From positions 62,001 through 126,000 of the forward strand of contig KE159612.1 of assembly GCA_000403295.2 (NCBI GenBank): a stretch of 64,000 nt of DNA. The letters are read 5' to 3'. Below the pieces are notes generated by a model, which saw only the letters and a program-made list of their open reading frames with translations, did no database searches and was not told the DNA's origin. This document shows positions 1 through 8,538 of this stretch, piece by piece. The DNA is from Lachnospiraceae bacterium M18-1. Its GTDB lineage: Bacteria; Bacillota; Clostridia; Lachnospirales; Lachnospiraceae. A program made the position numbers and the translations under genes. How positions within the stretch are numbered: the stretch's first letter is position 1; the number at the start of each line of letters is the position of its first letter.

Positions 1-1
1 C

Positions 2-274
2 TCGGACTGGGCCACAACAGCGATCGGCGCTTCTGTAAAAACCATGTGGTATCGCTTCAGCAGGCGGGAGGATGATTACTGTATCGAATGTTCAGCGGAC
101 GGGACCGCATTCAGCCAGATGCGGGTCTGCCATATGCACAAAGGAAAGGGGAAGATCCGGTTCGGCATCTATGCGTGTTCGCCGGAGGACTCTTCCTTTA
201 GAGCGGTATTTTCCAATATGCAGCTCACGGAATGCCGGTGGAAGGCGCATGACGGGCAGCAGCCGGATGAGTGA
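2..274 (+). CDS. DUF1349 (concanavalin A-like) domain protein, C-terminal part
   Basis: The reading frame is open from the window edge to the stop at 272-274, so only the last 90 residues are present. It begins SDWATTAIGASVKTMWYRFS and continues with an alternating beta-strand pattern ending in an SFRAVFSNMQL-type strand. This matches the end of DUF1349 proteins (PF07081), a beta-sandwich family often fused to or found beside carbohydrate enzymes. The SDW motif and the final strand are the recognisable marks. The methionine at 44 is internal, not a start. No substrate can be named. Confidence 0.72.
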   Translation, partial: SDWATTAIGASVKTMWYRFSRREDDYCIECSADGTAFSQMRVCHMHKGKGKIRFGIYACSPEDSSFRAVFSNMQLTECRWKAHDGQQPDE

Positions 275-282
275 GCAGGCAG

Positions 283-381
283 GATCGTACTGCGCGCATA
301 AGAAAAACAGCGGATGCCGCAGCTGTACTTCTGCGTGAATGTGTGTTAGGATACACTCTCGCGCCGAAGCACAGCTGTCCG
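283..381. repeat. structured intergenic sequence sharing a core with 37.1 kb
   Basis: Between the two convergent genes lies ACTGCGCGCATAAG (289-302), followed by an A-run, a CAGC...GCAGCTG dyad and a GTGTGT...ACACTC dyad. The same core and layout occur at 37137-37206, where the final dyad is a clear terminator. Probably a dispersed element that doubles as a transcription end. Confidence 0.45.
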
Positions 382-1314
382 TCACTGCCTGTCGCCTTTG
401 ACCGTCAGGATCGAGGCCGCGACGATCAGAAAACATCCGGTTATGGTACGGATATTTAGAGCTTCAGAAAAAATGACCGTTCCGGCAATCACGCTGACTA
501 CAGGTTCCAGCATGTTCAGCATGGAAGAGGTAGACGCGCCCAGGGTACGGATCCCGTAGGTAAGCATTTTCAATGCAAATACGGTGCAGACCAGGGAAAT
601 GACCAGCAGGCATCCCATCGCCGTTATGGAAGGAGGAAGCTGCAAGGTCCCTGCCAGAACACTTTTTCCTCCAAAAATAACAGAAGAAAATAAGCATACA
701 AAGAAAATGACCTCCATAGAGGGCATCGCCGAAAAACTGCTTTTGCGTCCCGCAATGATAAAGGCAGCATAAGTGACGGCGGACAAAAGCGCAAAGGCGG
801 CTCCTTTGGGTGAGAGTCCCTGAGAAAAATCTGCTAATAAAAAAATTCCGGCAATCGCGATCAGGATGACCGCTGCTTTAAACAGCGTCATTTTTTCTTT
901 ATAAAAAAGTGCCATCACAAACAGAATGACCAATGGGTACGCAAAATGGAACATCGTTGCGAGTCCCACAGGGATATACTGATAGGATACGGTCAGCAGG
1001 TTTATAGTCAATCCAAATCCCAGGATCCCAAATACCAGCAGATGGAAGAATTGCTTTCTGCTGACGGACATCTTACAAGCTGCCCTCCACAAAAAAACAG
1101 CAGAAAACAGCGTGGAAAGTATAAAACGATAAAATACAACACTGTCCGCTTTCATTCCTTCATTCAAAGCAGTTTTCGTAAAAATGGGCATAATTCCATA
1201 AGCAACAGAAGCTGCTATGACAGCGATCACCCCTTTGAAAAATTTTGACGGATCAGATACTGCAGAATGTTTGACTGCATGAACATCGTCTTTATCTGTC
1301 ATACTATCGTACAT
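382..1314 (-). CDS. EamA/DMT-superfamily transporter
   Basis: A 310-residue protein with about ten hydrophobic segments arranged as two EamA repeats (roughly residues 27-150 and 165-305), the usual size and layout for drug/metabolite transporters of the inner membrane. Typical features are the SVAYGIMPIFTKTAL opening helix and the LEPVVSVIAGTVIFSEAL motif in the second repeat. The start at 1314 has an AAGGAG ribosome site about eight bases upstream; an in-frame ATG at 1302 is possible. It is divergent from the response regulator at 1415, with a 14-bp palindrome in the gap. The substrate is unknown; amino acids or small metabolites are common in this family. Confidence 0.9.
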   Translation of the reverse strand: MYDSMTDKDDVHAVKHSAVSDPSKFFKGVIAVIAASVAYGIMPIFTKTALNEGMKADSVVFYRFILSTLFSAVFLWRAACKMSVSRKQFFHLLVFGILGFGLTINLLTVSYQYIPVGLATMFHFAYPLVILFVMALFYKEKMTLFKAAVILIAIAGIFLLADFSQGLSPKGAAFALLSAVTYAAFIIAGRKSSFSAMPSMEVIFFVCLFSSVIFGGKSVLAGTLQLPPSITAMGCLLVISLVCTVFALKMLTYGIRTLGASTSSMLNMLEPVVSVIAGTVIFSEALNIRTITGCFLIVAASILTVKGDRQ

Positions 1315-1369
1315 GAAAAAAACTCCTTTACTAAATGTATAACCGTAGTATAAGATATAAACCCGCTGG

Positions 1370-1383
1370 TTTCAATATTGAAA
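1370..1383. promoter_or_regulatory. perfect 14-bp palindrome in divergent promoter region
   Basis: TTTCAATATTGAAA reads the same on both strands and sits midway between the divergent EamA transporter and response-regulator genes. It is a plausible operator, but no protein can be assigned to it. Confidence 0.4.
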
Positions 1384-1414
1384 TCAATAAAATCAATTTG
1401 CGGAGAGAGCGAAG

Positions 1415-2110
1415 ATGAGTGTGAAAAAAATATTAGTCGTGGAAGATGACCTGGCCTTGAGCGCAGGTCTGTGTTTTGAACTGGATACAAATGGTCATCT
1501 GACCGTAGCGGCTTATGGCTGCCAGAAGGCGCGGTATTTTTTAGAAAACGAACATTTTGACCTTGTGATCCTGGATGTGAACCTTCCGGATGGAAATGGA
1601 TTTGACCTCTGCGGCGAGATTAAGGCGGCGAGGCCGGAACTGCCGGTCATCTTCCTGACAGCGAATGACCTGGAGGAGGATGTGCTGAACGGATTTGACC
1701 TTGGAGCGGACGATTACATCACCAAGCCGTTCCATACCCAGATTTTGATGCGGCGGGTGGAGGTCGCGCTGCGCCGGGGAAATTCCGGCGCAAAGGCTGT
1801 GGAGGAGGGCTATGACGACGGTTTCCTGCGGCTGGATTTCCAGGCGCTGACGGCTGTACGAAACGGGGAAAAACTGAATATCACCCCCAATGAATACAAG
1901 CTGCTGCGGCTTTTGACAGCCAATGCGGGAAATATCGTAACACGGCAGATCCTGCTGGAAAAGCTTTGGGACTGCGATGAAAATTTTATCGACGACCATA
2001 CGCTGACCGTGACTATGAACCGGCTGCGGGCAAAGATTGAGGAAACGGGACACACCTATATCCAGACCGTAAGGGGGATGGGATATATCTGGACAGGAGC
2101 GGGGAAGTGA
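1415..2110 (+). CDS. OmpR/PhoB-family response regulator
   Basis: 231 residues. The receiver domain has the acidic pair D11/D12, phospho-acceptor D54 in LVILDVNLPDG and conserved K104 in ITKPF. A winged-helix DNA-binding domain fills about residues 130-228 (NITPNEYKLLRLL through RGMGYIW). The ATG follows a GGAGAGAGCGAAG stretch. It pairs with the kinase at 2217 and the ATPase/permease genes after it, as in peptide-sensing and antibiotic-detoxifying modules of Firmicutes. Unusually, 106 bp separate it from the kinase gene. Target promoters are probably those at 3.3-3.4 or 4.2 kb (inference). Confidence 0.93.
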   Translation: MSVKKILVVEDDLALSAGLCFELDTNGHLTVAAYGCQKARYFLENEHFDLVILDVNLPDGNGFDLCGEIKAARPELPVIFLTANDLEEDVLNGFDLGADDYITKPFHTQILMRRVEVALRRGNSGAKAVEEGYDDGFLRLDFQALTAVRNGEKLNITPNEYKLLRLLTANAGNIVTRQILLEKLWDCDENFIDDHTLTVTMNRLRAKIEETGHTYIQTVRGMGYIWTGAGK

Positions 2111-2153
2111 AAGGCAGACGCAGATATATATGATGCAGAGAAGTTCTGAGCTG

Positions 2154-2167
2154 CAAGGCGCGCCTTG
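2154..2167. repeat. perfect 14-bp G+C-rich palindrome between regulator and kinase genes
   Basis: CAAGGCGCGCCTTG lies in the 106-bp gap between the response regulator and its kinase. It could form a transcript hairpin that lowers kinase expression relative to the regulator, or serve as a binding site. Confidence 0.4.
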
Positions 2168-2216
2168 TTAACGGCGGCCTGCGGTCATCCTGAAAGAGTG
2201 AGGGGAAGGAACATCT

Positions 2217-3233
2217 ATGGACAGATTTAAATTTTTGTCTGAAAAATATATACTTACAGCTATGGCGCTTGTGCTGCTTCTCTGCGGAATCCTGTGGGAG
2301 TACATTCCATCCGGCGGGATCCGGTTTCTCCTGCTGACATCCGGCATCCTGATTTTTCTGCTGGCAGCCCGGTGGGACCGGCGCCAAAAAAAGCGGCAGT
2401 CCGATTTTGCAAATGAGATCTGTGATACGGTGGACGCCCTGATGAACGGATGTGACCCGGAAAATTACCAGCCCTACGAGGATTCCCAGGTGTCGAAGGT
2501 ACAGGGAAAGCTTTTGCAGTATTATGACAGGATGCAGGAGGGGAAACGGCAGAGCGAGCAGGATAAACAGATGATCCAGGAGCTGGTCAGCGACATTTCC
2601 CATCAGGTGAAGACGCCCATTGCCAATATACGGATGTTCACCGATATCCTGCAAAAGCATCCGCTTTCTGACGAGAAACGGACGGAATTTCTTGCTACCA
2701 TGACAGCGCAGATCAATAAGCTGGATTTCCTGATGCAGTCCCTGATCAAAATGTCCCGCCTGGAAACAGGGACCTTTACACTGCATATGGAAGAATGCAG
2801 CCTGTACAATACGATCGCCCAGGCAGTGAACGGGGTCTGGGCAAGGGCGGACCAGAAGCGGATCCGGATCGACGTCGACTGCAGCAGTCATGAGACGGTG
2901 AAGCACGATGCCAAATGGACTTCGGAGGCGGTGGGAAATATTCTCGATAATGCGGTAAAATACACGCCGGAGGGCGGAAGTATTTCCATCCGGGTGCGTC
3001 CATGGCAGTTTTATACCCGCGTTGATATCACAGATACCGGGATTGGAATTGCTGCCGGACATTACAATGATGTGTTTCAGCGGTTTTACCGGGCACAGGA
3101 GGCAGCGGCTGAAGAGGGCGTGGGGCTTGGGCTCTATCTGGCAAGAGGGATCATTACCCGGCAGAAGGGGTATATCAGCGTGAAGTCAAAAGTAGGAGAA
3201 GGGACCACGTTCTCCGTGTTCCTGCTTCGATAA
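2217..3233 (+). CDS. sensor histidine kinase
   Basis: 338 residues. Two membrane helices (about 12-30 and 36-51) enclose only a few outside residues, so it has no real extracellular sensor domain, as in intramembrane-sensing kinases that work through an ABC permease. The H box is SDISHQVKTPIANIRM with phospho-accepting H129. The ATP-binding domain carries NILDNAVKYTPEGG, DTGIGI and GVGLGLYLARGI. GAGGGGAAGG precedes the start. The lack of an input domain, together with the adjacent FtsX-type permease, suggests the transporter is the actual sensor, as described for BceS-type systems (inference). Confidence 0.92.
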   Translation: MDRFKFLSEKYILTAMALVLLLCGILWEYIPSGGIRFLLLTSGILIFLLAARWDRRQKKRQSDFANEICDTVDALMNGCDPENYQPYEDSQVSKVQGKLLQYYDRMQEGKRQSEQDKQMIQELVSDISHQVKTPIANIRMFTDILQKHPLSDEKRTEFLATMTAQINKLDFLMQSLIKMSRLETGTFTLHMEECSLYNTIAQAVNGVWARADQKRIRIDVDCSSHETVKHDAKWTSEAVGNILDNAVKYTPEGGSISIRVRPWQFYTRVDITDTGIGIAAGHYNDVFQRFYRAQEAAAEEGVGLGLYLARGIITRQKGYISVKSKVGEGTTFSVFLLR

Positions 3234-3259
3234 CTTTTTCCACCTGTACGGTTGCAATT

Positions 3260-3395
3260 CGAAGTCACATTTTTATGCAATTTATTGTAATGAAAATGTG
3301 ACTTCGGATTAGCAGCCTACCTCATTAATGAGTAAAATGTGACTGCGTTAGCAGGCACAAAAGTGCGAAGCACGGATTTTACGAATGAATGAGGT
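3260..3395. repeat. two nested inverted repeats upstream of the ABC genes
   Basis: CGAAGTCACATTTT (3260-3273) is repeated perfectly inverted at 3293-3306. A second imperfect pair is 3319-3338 with 3376-3395, with outer ACCTCATT/AATGAGGT and inner GTAAAAT/ATTTTAC arms. AAAATGTGAC also recurs directly at 3335-3344. The 190-bp gap between kinase and ATPase is therefore mostly secondary structure; role unknown. Confidence 0.6.
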
Positions 3396-3452
3396 GGGTG
3401 GGATTTTTCCACTTATATATCTGGAATGTTTGAAAGGTTTGGGGGTAAGACA

Positions 3453-4121
3453 ATGGATATCGTGACCATATGCAATCTGAAAAAGTATTTTGGCGAGGGA
3501 CCCAGGCAGGTAAAGGCTCTGGACGGGATTGACCTTTCGGTAGAAAAGGGCAGATTCCTTTCCATTGTCGGCGCCAGCGGTTCCGGGAAGACCACGCTCT
3601 TAAATGTGATAGGCGGCCTGTACGAGCCCAGCGAAGGGACCGTGATCGTGGACGGGACGGATCTGTCGGAATTGACCGAGGAACAGCTGACGATATACCG
3701 CCGCAGGAAGGTCGGCTTTGTGCTCCAGGATTATAACCTGGTTCCCGAGCTGACCATACGGGAAAATATTTTGTTCCCGGTGGCTCTGGACGATTCCCGT
3801 CCGGATGAAGCGTTTTTCCGGAACGTCGTGAAGCTGCTGGGACTGGAGGAGAGACTGGACCAGTACCCCTATATGCTCTCCGGAGGCGGGCAGCAGTGTA
3901 CTGCGATCGCGAGGGCCCTGATCACAAAGCCTTCGATCATTCTGGCGGACGAGCCTACCGGGAGCTTTGACGCAAAGACCAGCCAGAATGTGGCAGGACT
4001 TCTGAAAATGACGGCGGAAACATATCACCAGACTCTGATCATGATCACTCACAATCCAGAGCTGGCACAGCTTGCCGACCGGATGGTGCGCCTGCGGGAC
4101 GGGAGGATTGTGGATATTTAG
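3453..4121 (+). CDS. ABC transporter ATP-binding protein with non-canonical signature motif
   Basis: 222 residues of the LolD/MacB/BceA type. Walker A is GASGSGKTT (40-48), the Q-loop is FVLQDYNL and Walker B is IILADEP with the catalytic Glu at 167; the switch His is H200. The signature loop reads [15 protein letters not shown] (142-156) where the family has LSGGQQQRVAIARAL, and the D-loop region reads TGSFDAKTS instead of TGNLDSKTS. The start at 3453 follows GGGGGTAAG; an upstream in-frame ATG at 3426 has no ribosome site. It precedes the permease at 4264, while a canonical paralogue follows that permease. The altered signature may reduce ATPase activity (inference). Confidence 0.88.
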   Translation: MDIVTICNLKKYFGEGPRQVKALDGIDLSVEKGRFLSIVGASGSGKTTLLNVIGGLYEPSEGTVIVDGTDLSELTEEQLTIYRRRKVGFVLQDYNLVPELTIRENILFPVALDDSRPDEAFFRNVVKLLGLEERLDQYPYMLSGGGQQCTAIARALITKPSIILADEPTGSFDAKTSQNVAGLLKMTAETYHQTLIMITHNPELAQLADRMVRLRDGRIVDI

Positions 4122-4158
4122 ACGGAAGATTTCTCCGGATTTTCCTATCGGACAAAAA

Positions 4159-4200
4159 GCACCTTTGTTCTAACGTTACAAAAGTGTACCTTTTTTGTAC
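4159..4200 (+). terminator. possible weak terminator or attenuator before the permease
   Basis: A CAC-TTTGT/ACAAA-GTG hairpin followed by TACCTTTTTTG lies in the 142-bp gap between ATPase and permease. The stem is A+T-rich, so termination would be partial. Confidence 0.4.
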
Positions 4201-4263
4201 CTCAGCCGTAACATTGGGATGTTATGATGGGTTCAATTCAATAGGAATCGGAGGTAATCATCC

Positions 4264-6873
4264 ATGAATGAAATGTTAAAAACTCTCGGCCGCCGCAGCT
4301 TTGCAGCCAACAGGCTGCAGAACCTGATCGCGGTGCTGGCTATTGCCCTGACTGCTGTTTTATTTACATCAGTCACGACCATCGGTATGGGGGCAACGGA
4401 ATCCATGACTCTCACCATGCAGCTGCAGAAGGGCAGCAAGTCGGACGGTGATTTTCGGAATATGACCGCAGAGCAGTTTGAAATGCTAAAAAAGGCGGAT
4501 TTTGTAGAATCAGCGGGTTTACGGATGCCGGTTAATTTCTTGTCCAATACAAAACGCCACAATGTGGAATTTGATGTGCTGGATGAGATCCAGGCGGAGC
4601 TGACCTTCTGCAGCCCTGTTCATGGCAGGGCGCCGGAAGCGGACAATGAGATCGTGGCTTCAGACCTGGCGCTGCGCGACCTGGGCGCAGAGCCGGAGGT
4701 GGGCGCGGAAGTGGAGATTGAATTTACGGCGCACGAAAAGCCCTTCCGCTTCACGATGAAGGTATCCGGATGGTACGAAGCCACAAGCGACCAGCTGAGC
4801 ATGATGTGGGCGGGAACCGCGTTCCGGGACGCCCACCCGGAGATATTTTTCTTTACCTATGACCAGGACCGGGAGATGGCAGGAACGTATGATTCTGATT
4901 TTACCGCGGTCAGTACGATAGGGCTCCAGGACAAAATGGATCAGCTGGCTGTACGCATGGGAGGAGATCCCTATGATATCAAAGCGGAAAATTATATTCA
5001 GGCGGTCGTCAACACGATGACCAATCCGGCCCCGGATCCGGAGATCATTGCCATGGCGGCAGTGCTCATCGTTCTGTTTACATTCTGCGGCTATCTCCTG
5101 ATATACAATGTATTTGACATCGCCGTGATGAAGGAAATCCGCCGCTACGGGCTTTACCGTACCATCGGGATGAGCAGGAAGCAGGTAAAGGGACTGATCA
5201 ACCGGCAGGCGCTGCAGTTGTCCTGCGTTGGGATTCCTGTGGGGCTGGCAGGCGGTTTCCTGGCAGGAAAACTGGCGCTGCCGTTTGTAATGGACACGAT
5301 GTCTGTGGAATACGGAAACGTGGCCGTAGAAGTATCTCCTTCTCCGGTGATCTTTTTGGGGGCGGCGCTGCTTACGGCACTGACCGTATTTTTAAGTACC
5401 CGCAAACCGGTCCGGATCGCGGCAAATATCCCGCCTGTGGAAGCATTTCGTTATGTGGAAAACAGTGATAAAAAGCAGAAGAAAAAAGGAAAGAGTCAAA
5501 GACACCGCAGCAGATCCATGCCCGGAGCAGACATTTCCCGTCTGGCATGGTTCAACCTTGGGAAAAATAAACGCCGCAGCGTGTTCATCGTCATATCCCT
5601 GACGCTCTGCGTGGTACTGCTCAATTGTGTTGGGACAGTGGCCGTCAGCCTGGATGTGGAAAAGCAGGCATCCTTTATGATCCGGTCGGATTTTGCCGTG
5701 ACAGGCTCGGCCGCAGCCAACAATCTGAAAGGATTCCGGTTCCGGGAGGACGCGGTGGATCTTTCGGTGATAGAGGAGGTTGCCGCCCGGCCCGGGGTGA
5801 GGGACGCTGCGCCTATTTATAAAAATACGGTGGAAGATACAGATGTGACTTTTGAATTTGGCAGGAACATTTCCTTTCAGGAATATACGGAAGAGAGCGG
5901 CATGCCCTTTTGCAGTGATGAAAGTGGTTTTTTCTTTGGCCTGGGAGAGGATGGACGCCCGGTCTGCAATGTATACGGAATGGAAGAAAGTACGGTTGCC
6001 CGGATGGATCTTCGGGAGGGCGAGACCGACGCACATACTCTCTATGAGAAAATGCTGCGCGGGGAGGGCGTGCTCGTAGGGGTCAATACCAATCGTGCGG
6101 ATATGTCCATCATGCCGGAGTTTGATTTTATGGAAGTCGGCAAAACCGTCACAGTGTATAAGGACGGGCAGAAGGCCATGGAGCTGCCTGTGCTGGCCAA
6201 GGCGGCCCTGAACGGGGATGACCAGGAGATCGGCTACACCTGCAACGGACCGATGCAGGTCGGCGGCGACGGATTATTCCTGTACCTGCCGGCAGACATT
6301 TATAAGGAACTGTACGATGAGCCTTCCATCTATAAATATGCGTTTAATGTGGAAGAGGATGAACGGGAAAATATGACCGCATTTTTAGAAGCGTATGTGG
6401 AGGATCATCCCGAGATCAATTACCTTTCTTCCCAGTCTGCCCGTGAAAGCGCGGAAAAATCCAGGATGATGATTCAGCTCGTGGGCGGATTGGTCGGCAC
6501 GATCTTTGGGGTTGCCGGTGTGCTGAACCTGATCAATACGCTGATCACGACGATCCTGGCCCGCCGCCGGGAGTTCTCTGTGATGCAGAGTATCGGAATG
6601 ACGGAGCGGCAGCTGACGAAAATGATGGTGTTCGAGGGCATTTATTACGCGGGAGGGGCGTGTACCCTGGGAATCCTGCTGGGGACAGCGCTGGACCTGA
6701 CTCTGATCAGGGGAATGCTTGCAAAAATGTGGCAGTATACGTTTCATTTTACCTTGCTGCCGACAGCGGCGGCCAGCGTGATACTGCTGGCGCTGTCAGC
6801 GGCGGTGCCGGTCCTGGCGCTTCGGTTTTTCTATAAAGGAAGTATTGTGGAACAGCTGCGGGTGGCGGAATGA
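4264..6873 (+). CDS. FtsX-family (MacB-like) ABC transporter permease
   Basis: 869 residues. An N-terminal membrane helix (about 18-38) is followed by a long outside domain, three helices near 260-385 ending in a basic loop rich in Lys, then a second unit with a helix near 440-465, another large outside domain and three C-terminal helices (about 740-865). This is the duplicated FtsX arrangement (two PF02687 copies) seen in permeases for lipoprotein, peptide or antibiotic handling. The repeated cytoplasmic motifs are RRYGLYRTIGMSRKQV and RREFSVMQSIGMTERQL. The ATG follows a GGAGG site. It sits between two ATPase genes and next to a two-component system without a sensor domain, suggesting defence against a membrane-active compound (inference). 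Confidence 0.92.
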   Translation: MNEMLKTLGRRSFAANRLQNLIAVLAIALTAVLFTSVTTIGMGATESMTLTMQLQKGSKSDGDFRNMTAEQFEMLKKADFVESAGLRMPVNFLSNTKRHNVEFDVLDEIQAELTFCSPVHGRAPEADNEIVASDLALRDLGAEPEVGAEVEIEFTAHEKPFRFTMKVSGWYEATSDQLSMMWAGTAFRDAHPEIFFFTYDQDREMAGTYDSDFTAVSTIGLQDKMDQLAVRMGGDPYDIKAENYIQAVVNTMTNPAPDPEIIAMAAVLIVLFTFCGYLLIYNVFDIAVMKEIRRYGLYRTIGMSRKQVKGLINRQALQLSCVGIPVGLAGGFLAGKLALPFVMDTMSVEYGNVAVEVSPSPVIFLGAALLTALTVFLSTRKPVRIAANIPPVEAFRYVENSDKKQKKKGKSQRHRSRSMPGADISRLAWFNLGKNKRRSVFIVISLTLCVVLLNCVGTVAVSLDVEKQASFMIRSDFAVTGSAAANNLKGFRFREDAVDLSVIEEVAARPGVRDAAPIYKNTVEDTDVTFEFGRNISFQEYTEESGMPFCSDESGFFFGLGEDGRPVCNVYGMEESTVARMDLREGETDAHTLYEKMLRGEGVLVGVNTNRADMSIMPEFDFMEVGKTVTVYKDGQKAMELPVLAKAALNGDDQEIGYTCNGPMQVGGDGLFLYLPADIYKELYDEPSIYKYAFNVEEDERENMTAFLEAYVEDHPEINYLSSQSARESAEKSRMMIQLVGGLVGTIFGVAGVLNLINTLITTILARRREFSVMQSIGMTERQLTKMMVFEGIYYAGGACTLGILLGTALDLTLIRGMLAKMWQYTFHFTLLPTAAASVILLALSAAVPVLALRFFYKGSIVEQLRVAE

Positions 6874-6920
6874 CAGCCGGCGGTTGATAGATTATGGATA
6901 GATTCAGGAGGATATCAGAC

Positions 6921-7589
6921 ATGGAAAGTATTTTAAAGGCATCAGGTTTGAAAAAATATTATGGGAAAGGGGAGACTCAGGTTCGGGCTCTGGACGGCAT
7001 TGACCTGGAGATTGAGAAGGGGAGATTTACCGCTGTCATCGGGACTTCCGGCAGCGGAAAGTCGACCCTGCTGAATATGCTGGGCGGACTGGATACCCCC
7101 ACGGAGGGCAGCATCCGGATCGGAAATACGGAACTTGCCAATCTGAACAGCGAGCAGGCCACGGTATTTCGGCGGAAGCAGATCGGATTCATTTTTCAGA
7201 ATTATAATCTGATCCCTGTGCTGACCGTGTGGGAAAATATCGTGTTCCCGATCTCACTGGACGGACAGAAGCCGGACCGGGATTTTATCATGGGGGTCGT
7301 GAAATTGCTGGGGCTGGAGAGCAAGCTGGACAGCCTGCCCAATAACCTGTCCGGCGGGCAGCAGCAGAGAGTGGCTATCGCCCGGGCGCTGGCCTCCAAG
7401 CCGTCCATTATCCTGGCCGACGAGCCGACGGGAAATCTGGATTCCAAGACCAGCGACGATGTGATCGGGCTGCTGAAGATGACCGGAAGCGAGTTCCATC
7501 AGACGATCGTTATGATCACTCATAACCCGGAGATCGCGCAGATGGCAGACCGCGTCGTGCGGATCGAGGATGGAAAGATCGTGGCGTGA
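6921..7589 (+). CDS. ABC transporter ATP-binding protein
   Basis: 222 residues, LolD/MacB type with all standard motifs: Walker A GTSGSGKST (41-49), Q-loop FIFQNYNL, signature LSGGQQQRVAIARAL (143-157), Walker [13 protein letters not shown] and the switch His in MITHNPE. It starts at 6921 behind an AGGAGG site; an in-frame ATG at 6894 is unlikely. It lies 47 bp after the permease, so the two are probably co-transcribed and form the working pump. It is a close paralogue of the ATPase at 3453, which probably arose by duplication. Confidence 0.93.
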   Translation: MESILKASGLKKYYGKGETQVRALDGIDLEIEKGRFTAVIGTSGSGKSTLLNMLGGLDTPTEGSIRIGNTELANLNSEQATVFRRKQIGFIFQNYNLIPVLTVWENIVFPISLDGQKPDRDFIMGVVKLLGLESKLDSLPNNLSGGQQQRVAIARALASKPSIILADEPTGNLDSKTSDDVIGLLKMTGSEFHQTIVMITHNPEIAQMADRVVRIEDGKIVA

Positions 7590-7612
7590 CAATGTTTTGA
7601 AAAGTGATGAAA

Positions 7613-7646
7613 GAAAAGCGGAGAGCGCGGGGCTCTTCGCTTTTTC
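7613..7646 (+). terminator. rho-independent terminator after the ABC operon
   Basis: AAAGCGGAGAGC and GGCTCTTCGCTTTTT form a stem with a short loop and end in a T run, 24 bases after the ATPase stop. Confidence 0.8.
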
Positions 7647-7706
7647 TGGTGAAAAAGGTATCAGTCCTTCTGGATTTTGCGCCGTAAACGGAATTTGTTA
7701 AATCGT

Positions 7707-8366
7707 TCAGTCATCCTTTGCGATGTTGCGTAAATGGAAATAGACTGTATTGATGGATATATCGAGAGCATTGGCTACTTGTTCTACGGAGTTTTTTATT
7801 TCAAATACTTTGTGGTGATGTAAAATACGAATGATCTCCTTTTTTTGCTGGGCAGAAGGAATCAATGGATTGGATAAAATTTGTTCTTTCGCGTTATTTA
7901 ATTCCCGATCGACAGTTTCCGGACCGGCAGCAAAATTTTCGGAAGCAAAGATCGAGGTTTCCTGAGGAATTAAATTAGAAACCAGATTAATAAAGGGGGT
8001 TCCCAGATATAAGTTTATACACAATAAACCGATGATTTTATTTTGGGAGCCGCGAATGGCGATCGTGGAAGATTTTAGCGGTTCGCCGAGTTTATTTTTG
8101 GAGTAGTAGGAATATTGGTTGACTTCTTCACCTCCGTTTTTGAGCTTTTCCAGCCAGCTGACAGCTAAATCTGTAATAGGAGCTCCTACGACCCGGCCCG
8201 TATGAAACCCATTTGCAATTTCAATCACAGAATTTTCCGGGTCTCCCAGACTATGAAGAACAATCTCATATGCATCTCCCAGATATGCAGCCAATGCCTG
8301 AACGGTTGATTTATAAGATTCTAAGATTGCGGAATCTTGCTTTGTCAGTGTTACTTTTGAAATCAT
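7707..8366 (-). CDS. YheO/DauR-like transcriptional regulator
   Basis: 219 residues. The N-terminal two thirds (about 17-125) match the YheO-type PAS domain (LGDAYEIVLHSLGDPENSVI, IEIANGFHTGRVVGAP), and the C-terminus is a DauR-type helix-turn-helix (VEQVANALDISINTVYFHLR). E. coli and Pseudomonas relatives are cytoplasmic repressors of amino-acid or D-amino-acid catabolism genes. The start at 8366 has a GAGGAGG site six bases upstream; a longer frame reaching 8513 lacks one. It is divergent from the aminotransferase/NhaC operon and probably represses both directions through four shared palindromes. The gene is markedly A+T-rich compared with the ABC operon before it. Confidence 0.88.
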   Translation of the reverse strand: MISKVTLTKQDSAILESYKSTVQALAAYLGDAYEIVLHSLGDPENSVIEIANGFHTGRVVGAPITDLAVSWLEKLKNGGEEVNQYSYYSKNKLGEPLKSSTIAIRGSQNKIIGLLCINLYLGTPFINLVSNLIPQETSIFASENFAAGPETVDRELNNAKEQILSNPLIPSAQQKKEIIRILHHHKVFEIKNSVEQVANALDISINTVYFHLRNIAKDD

Positions 8367-8411
8367 GGATATCCTCCTCAAAAATGCAGATCTATTTTGA
8401 CTGAAATTTCT

Positions 8412-8429
8412 ACTGAATTTTATTTTAGT
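8412..8429. promoter_or_regulatory. operator A at the regulator promoter
   Basis: ACTGAATTTTATTTTAGT is an imperfect palindrome (6 of 8 half-site positions). It lies at the expected start point of the minus-strand promoter TTGAGA-17-TATAAT (8464-8459 and 8441-8436), which would allow autoregulation. Confidence 0.6.
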
Positions 8430-8435
8430 ATATAA

Positions 8436-8464
8436 ATTATAAATGCTCCTGTCATGAATCTCAA
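8436..8464 (-). promoter_or_regulatory. promoter of the DauR-like regulator gene
   Basis: On the minus strand TTGAGA (8464-8459) is followed, after exactly 17 bp, by TATAAT (8441-8436), about 70 bases before the regulator start. Confidence 0.6.
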
Positions 8465-8509
8465 TCAGCAATTTTACTAAATATGGATATAAAAATCTGT
8501 GATTTTCTA

Positions 8510-8527
8510 ACAAAAATTTATTTTAGT
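8510..8527. promoter_or_regulatory. operator B
   Basis: ACAAAAATTTATTTTAGT has 7 of 8 matching half-site positions and belongs to the same family as the sites at 8412, 8542 and 8577. It lies just upstream of the aminotransferase promoter. Confidence 0.6.
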
Positions 8528-8538
8528 AATGAGTATTG

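Noticed and set aside
286..362. Possible small RNA or toxin-antitoxin locus
   Set aside because: The dyads and the match to 37.1 kb suggest a dispersed terminator-like repeat; no short protein with a ribosome site is present.
2013..3062. 349-residue minus-strand frame opposite the histidine kinase
   Set aside because: It is antisense to a kinase with clear motifs, has Cys/His/Pro/Arg-rich composition and no ribosome site; a shadow frame.
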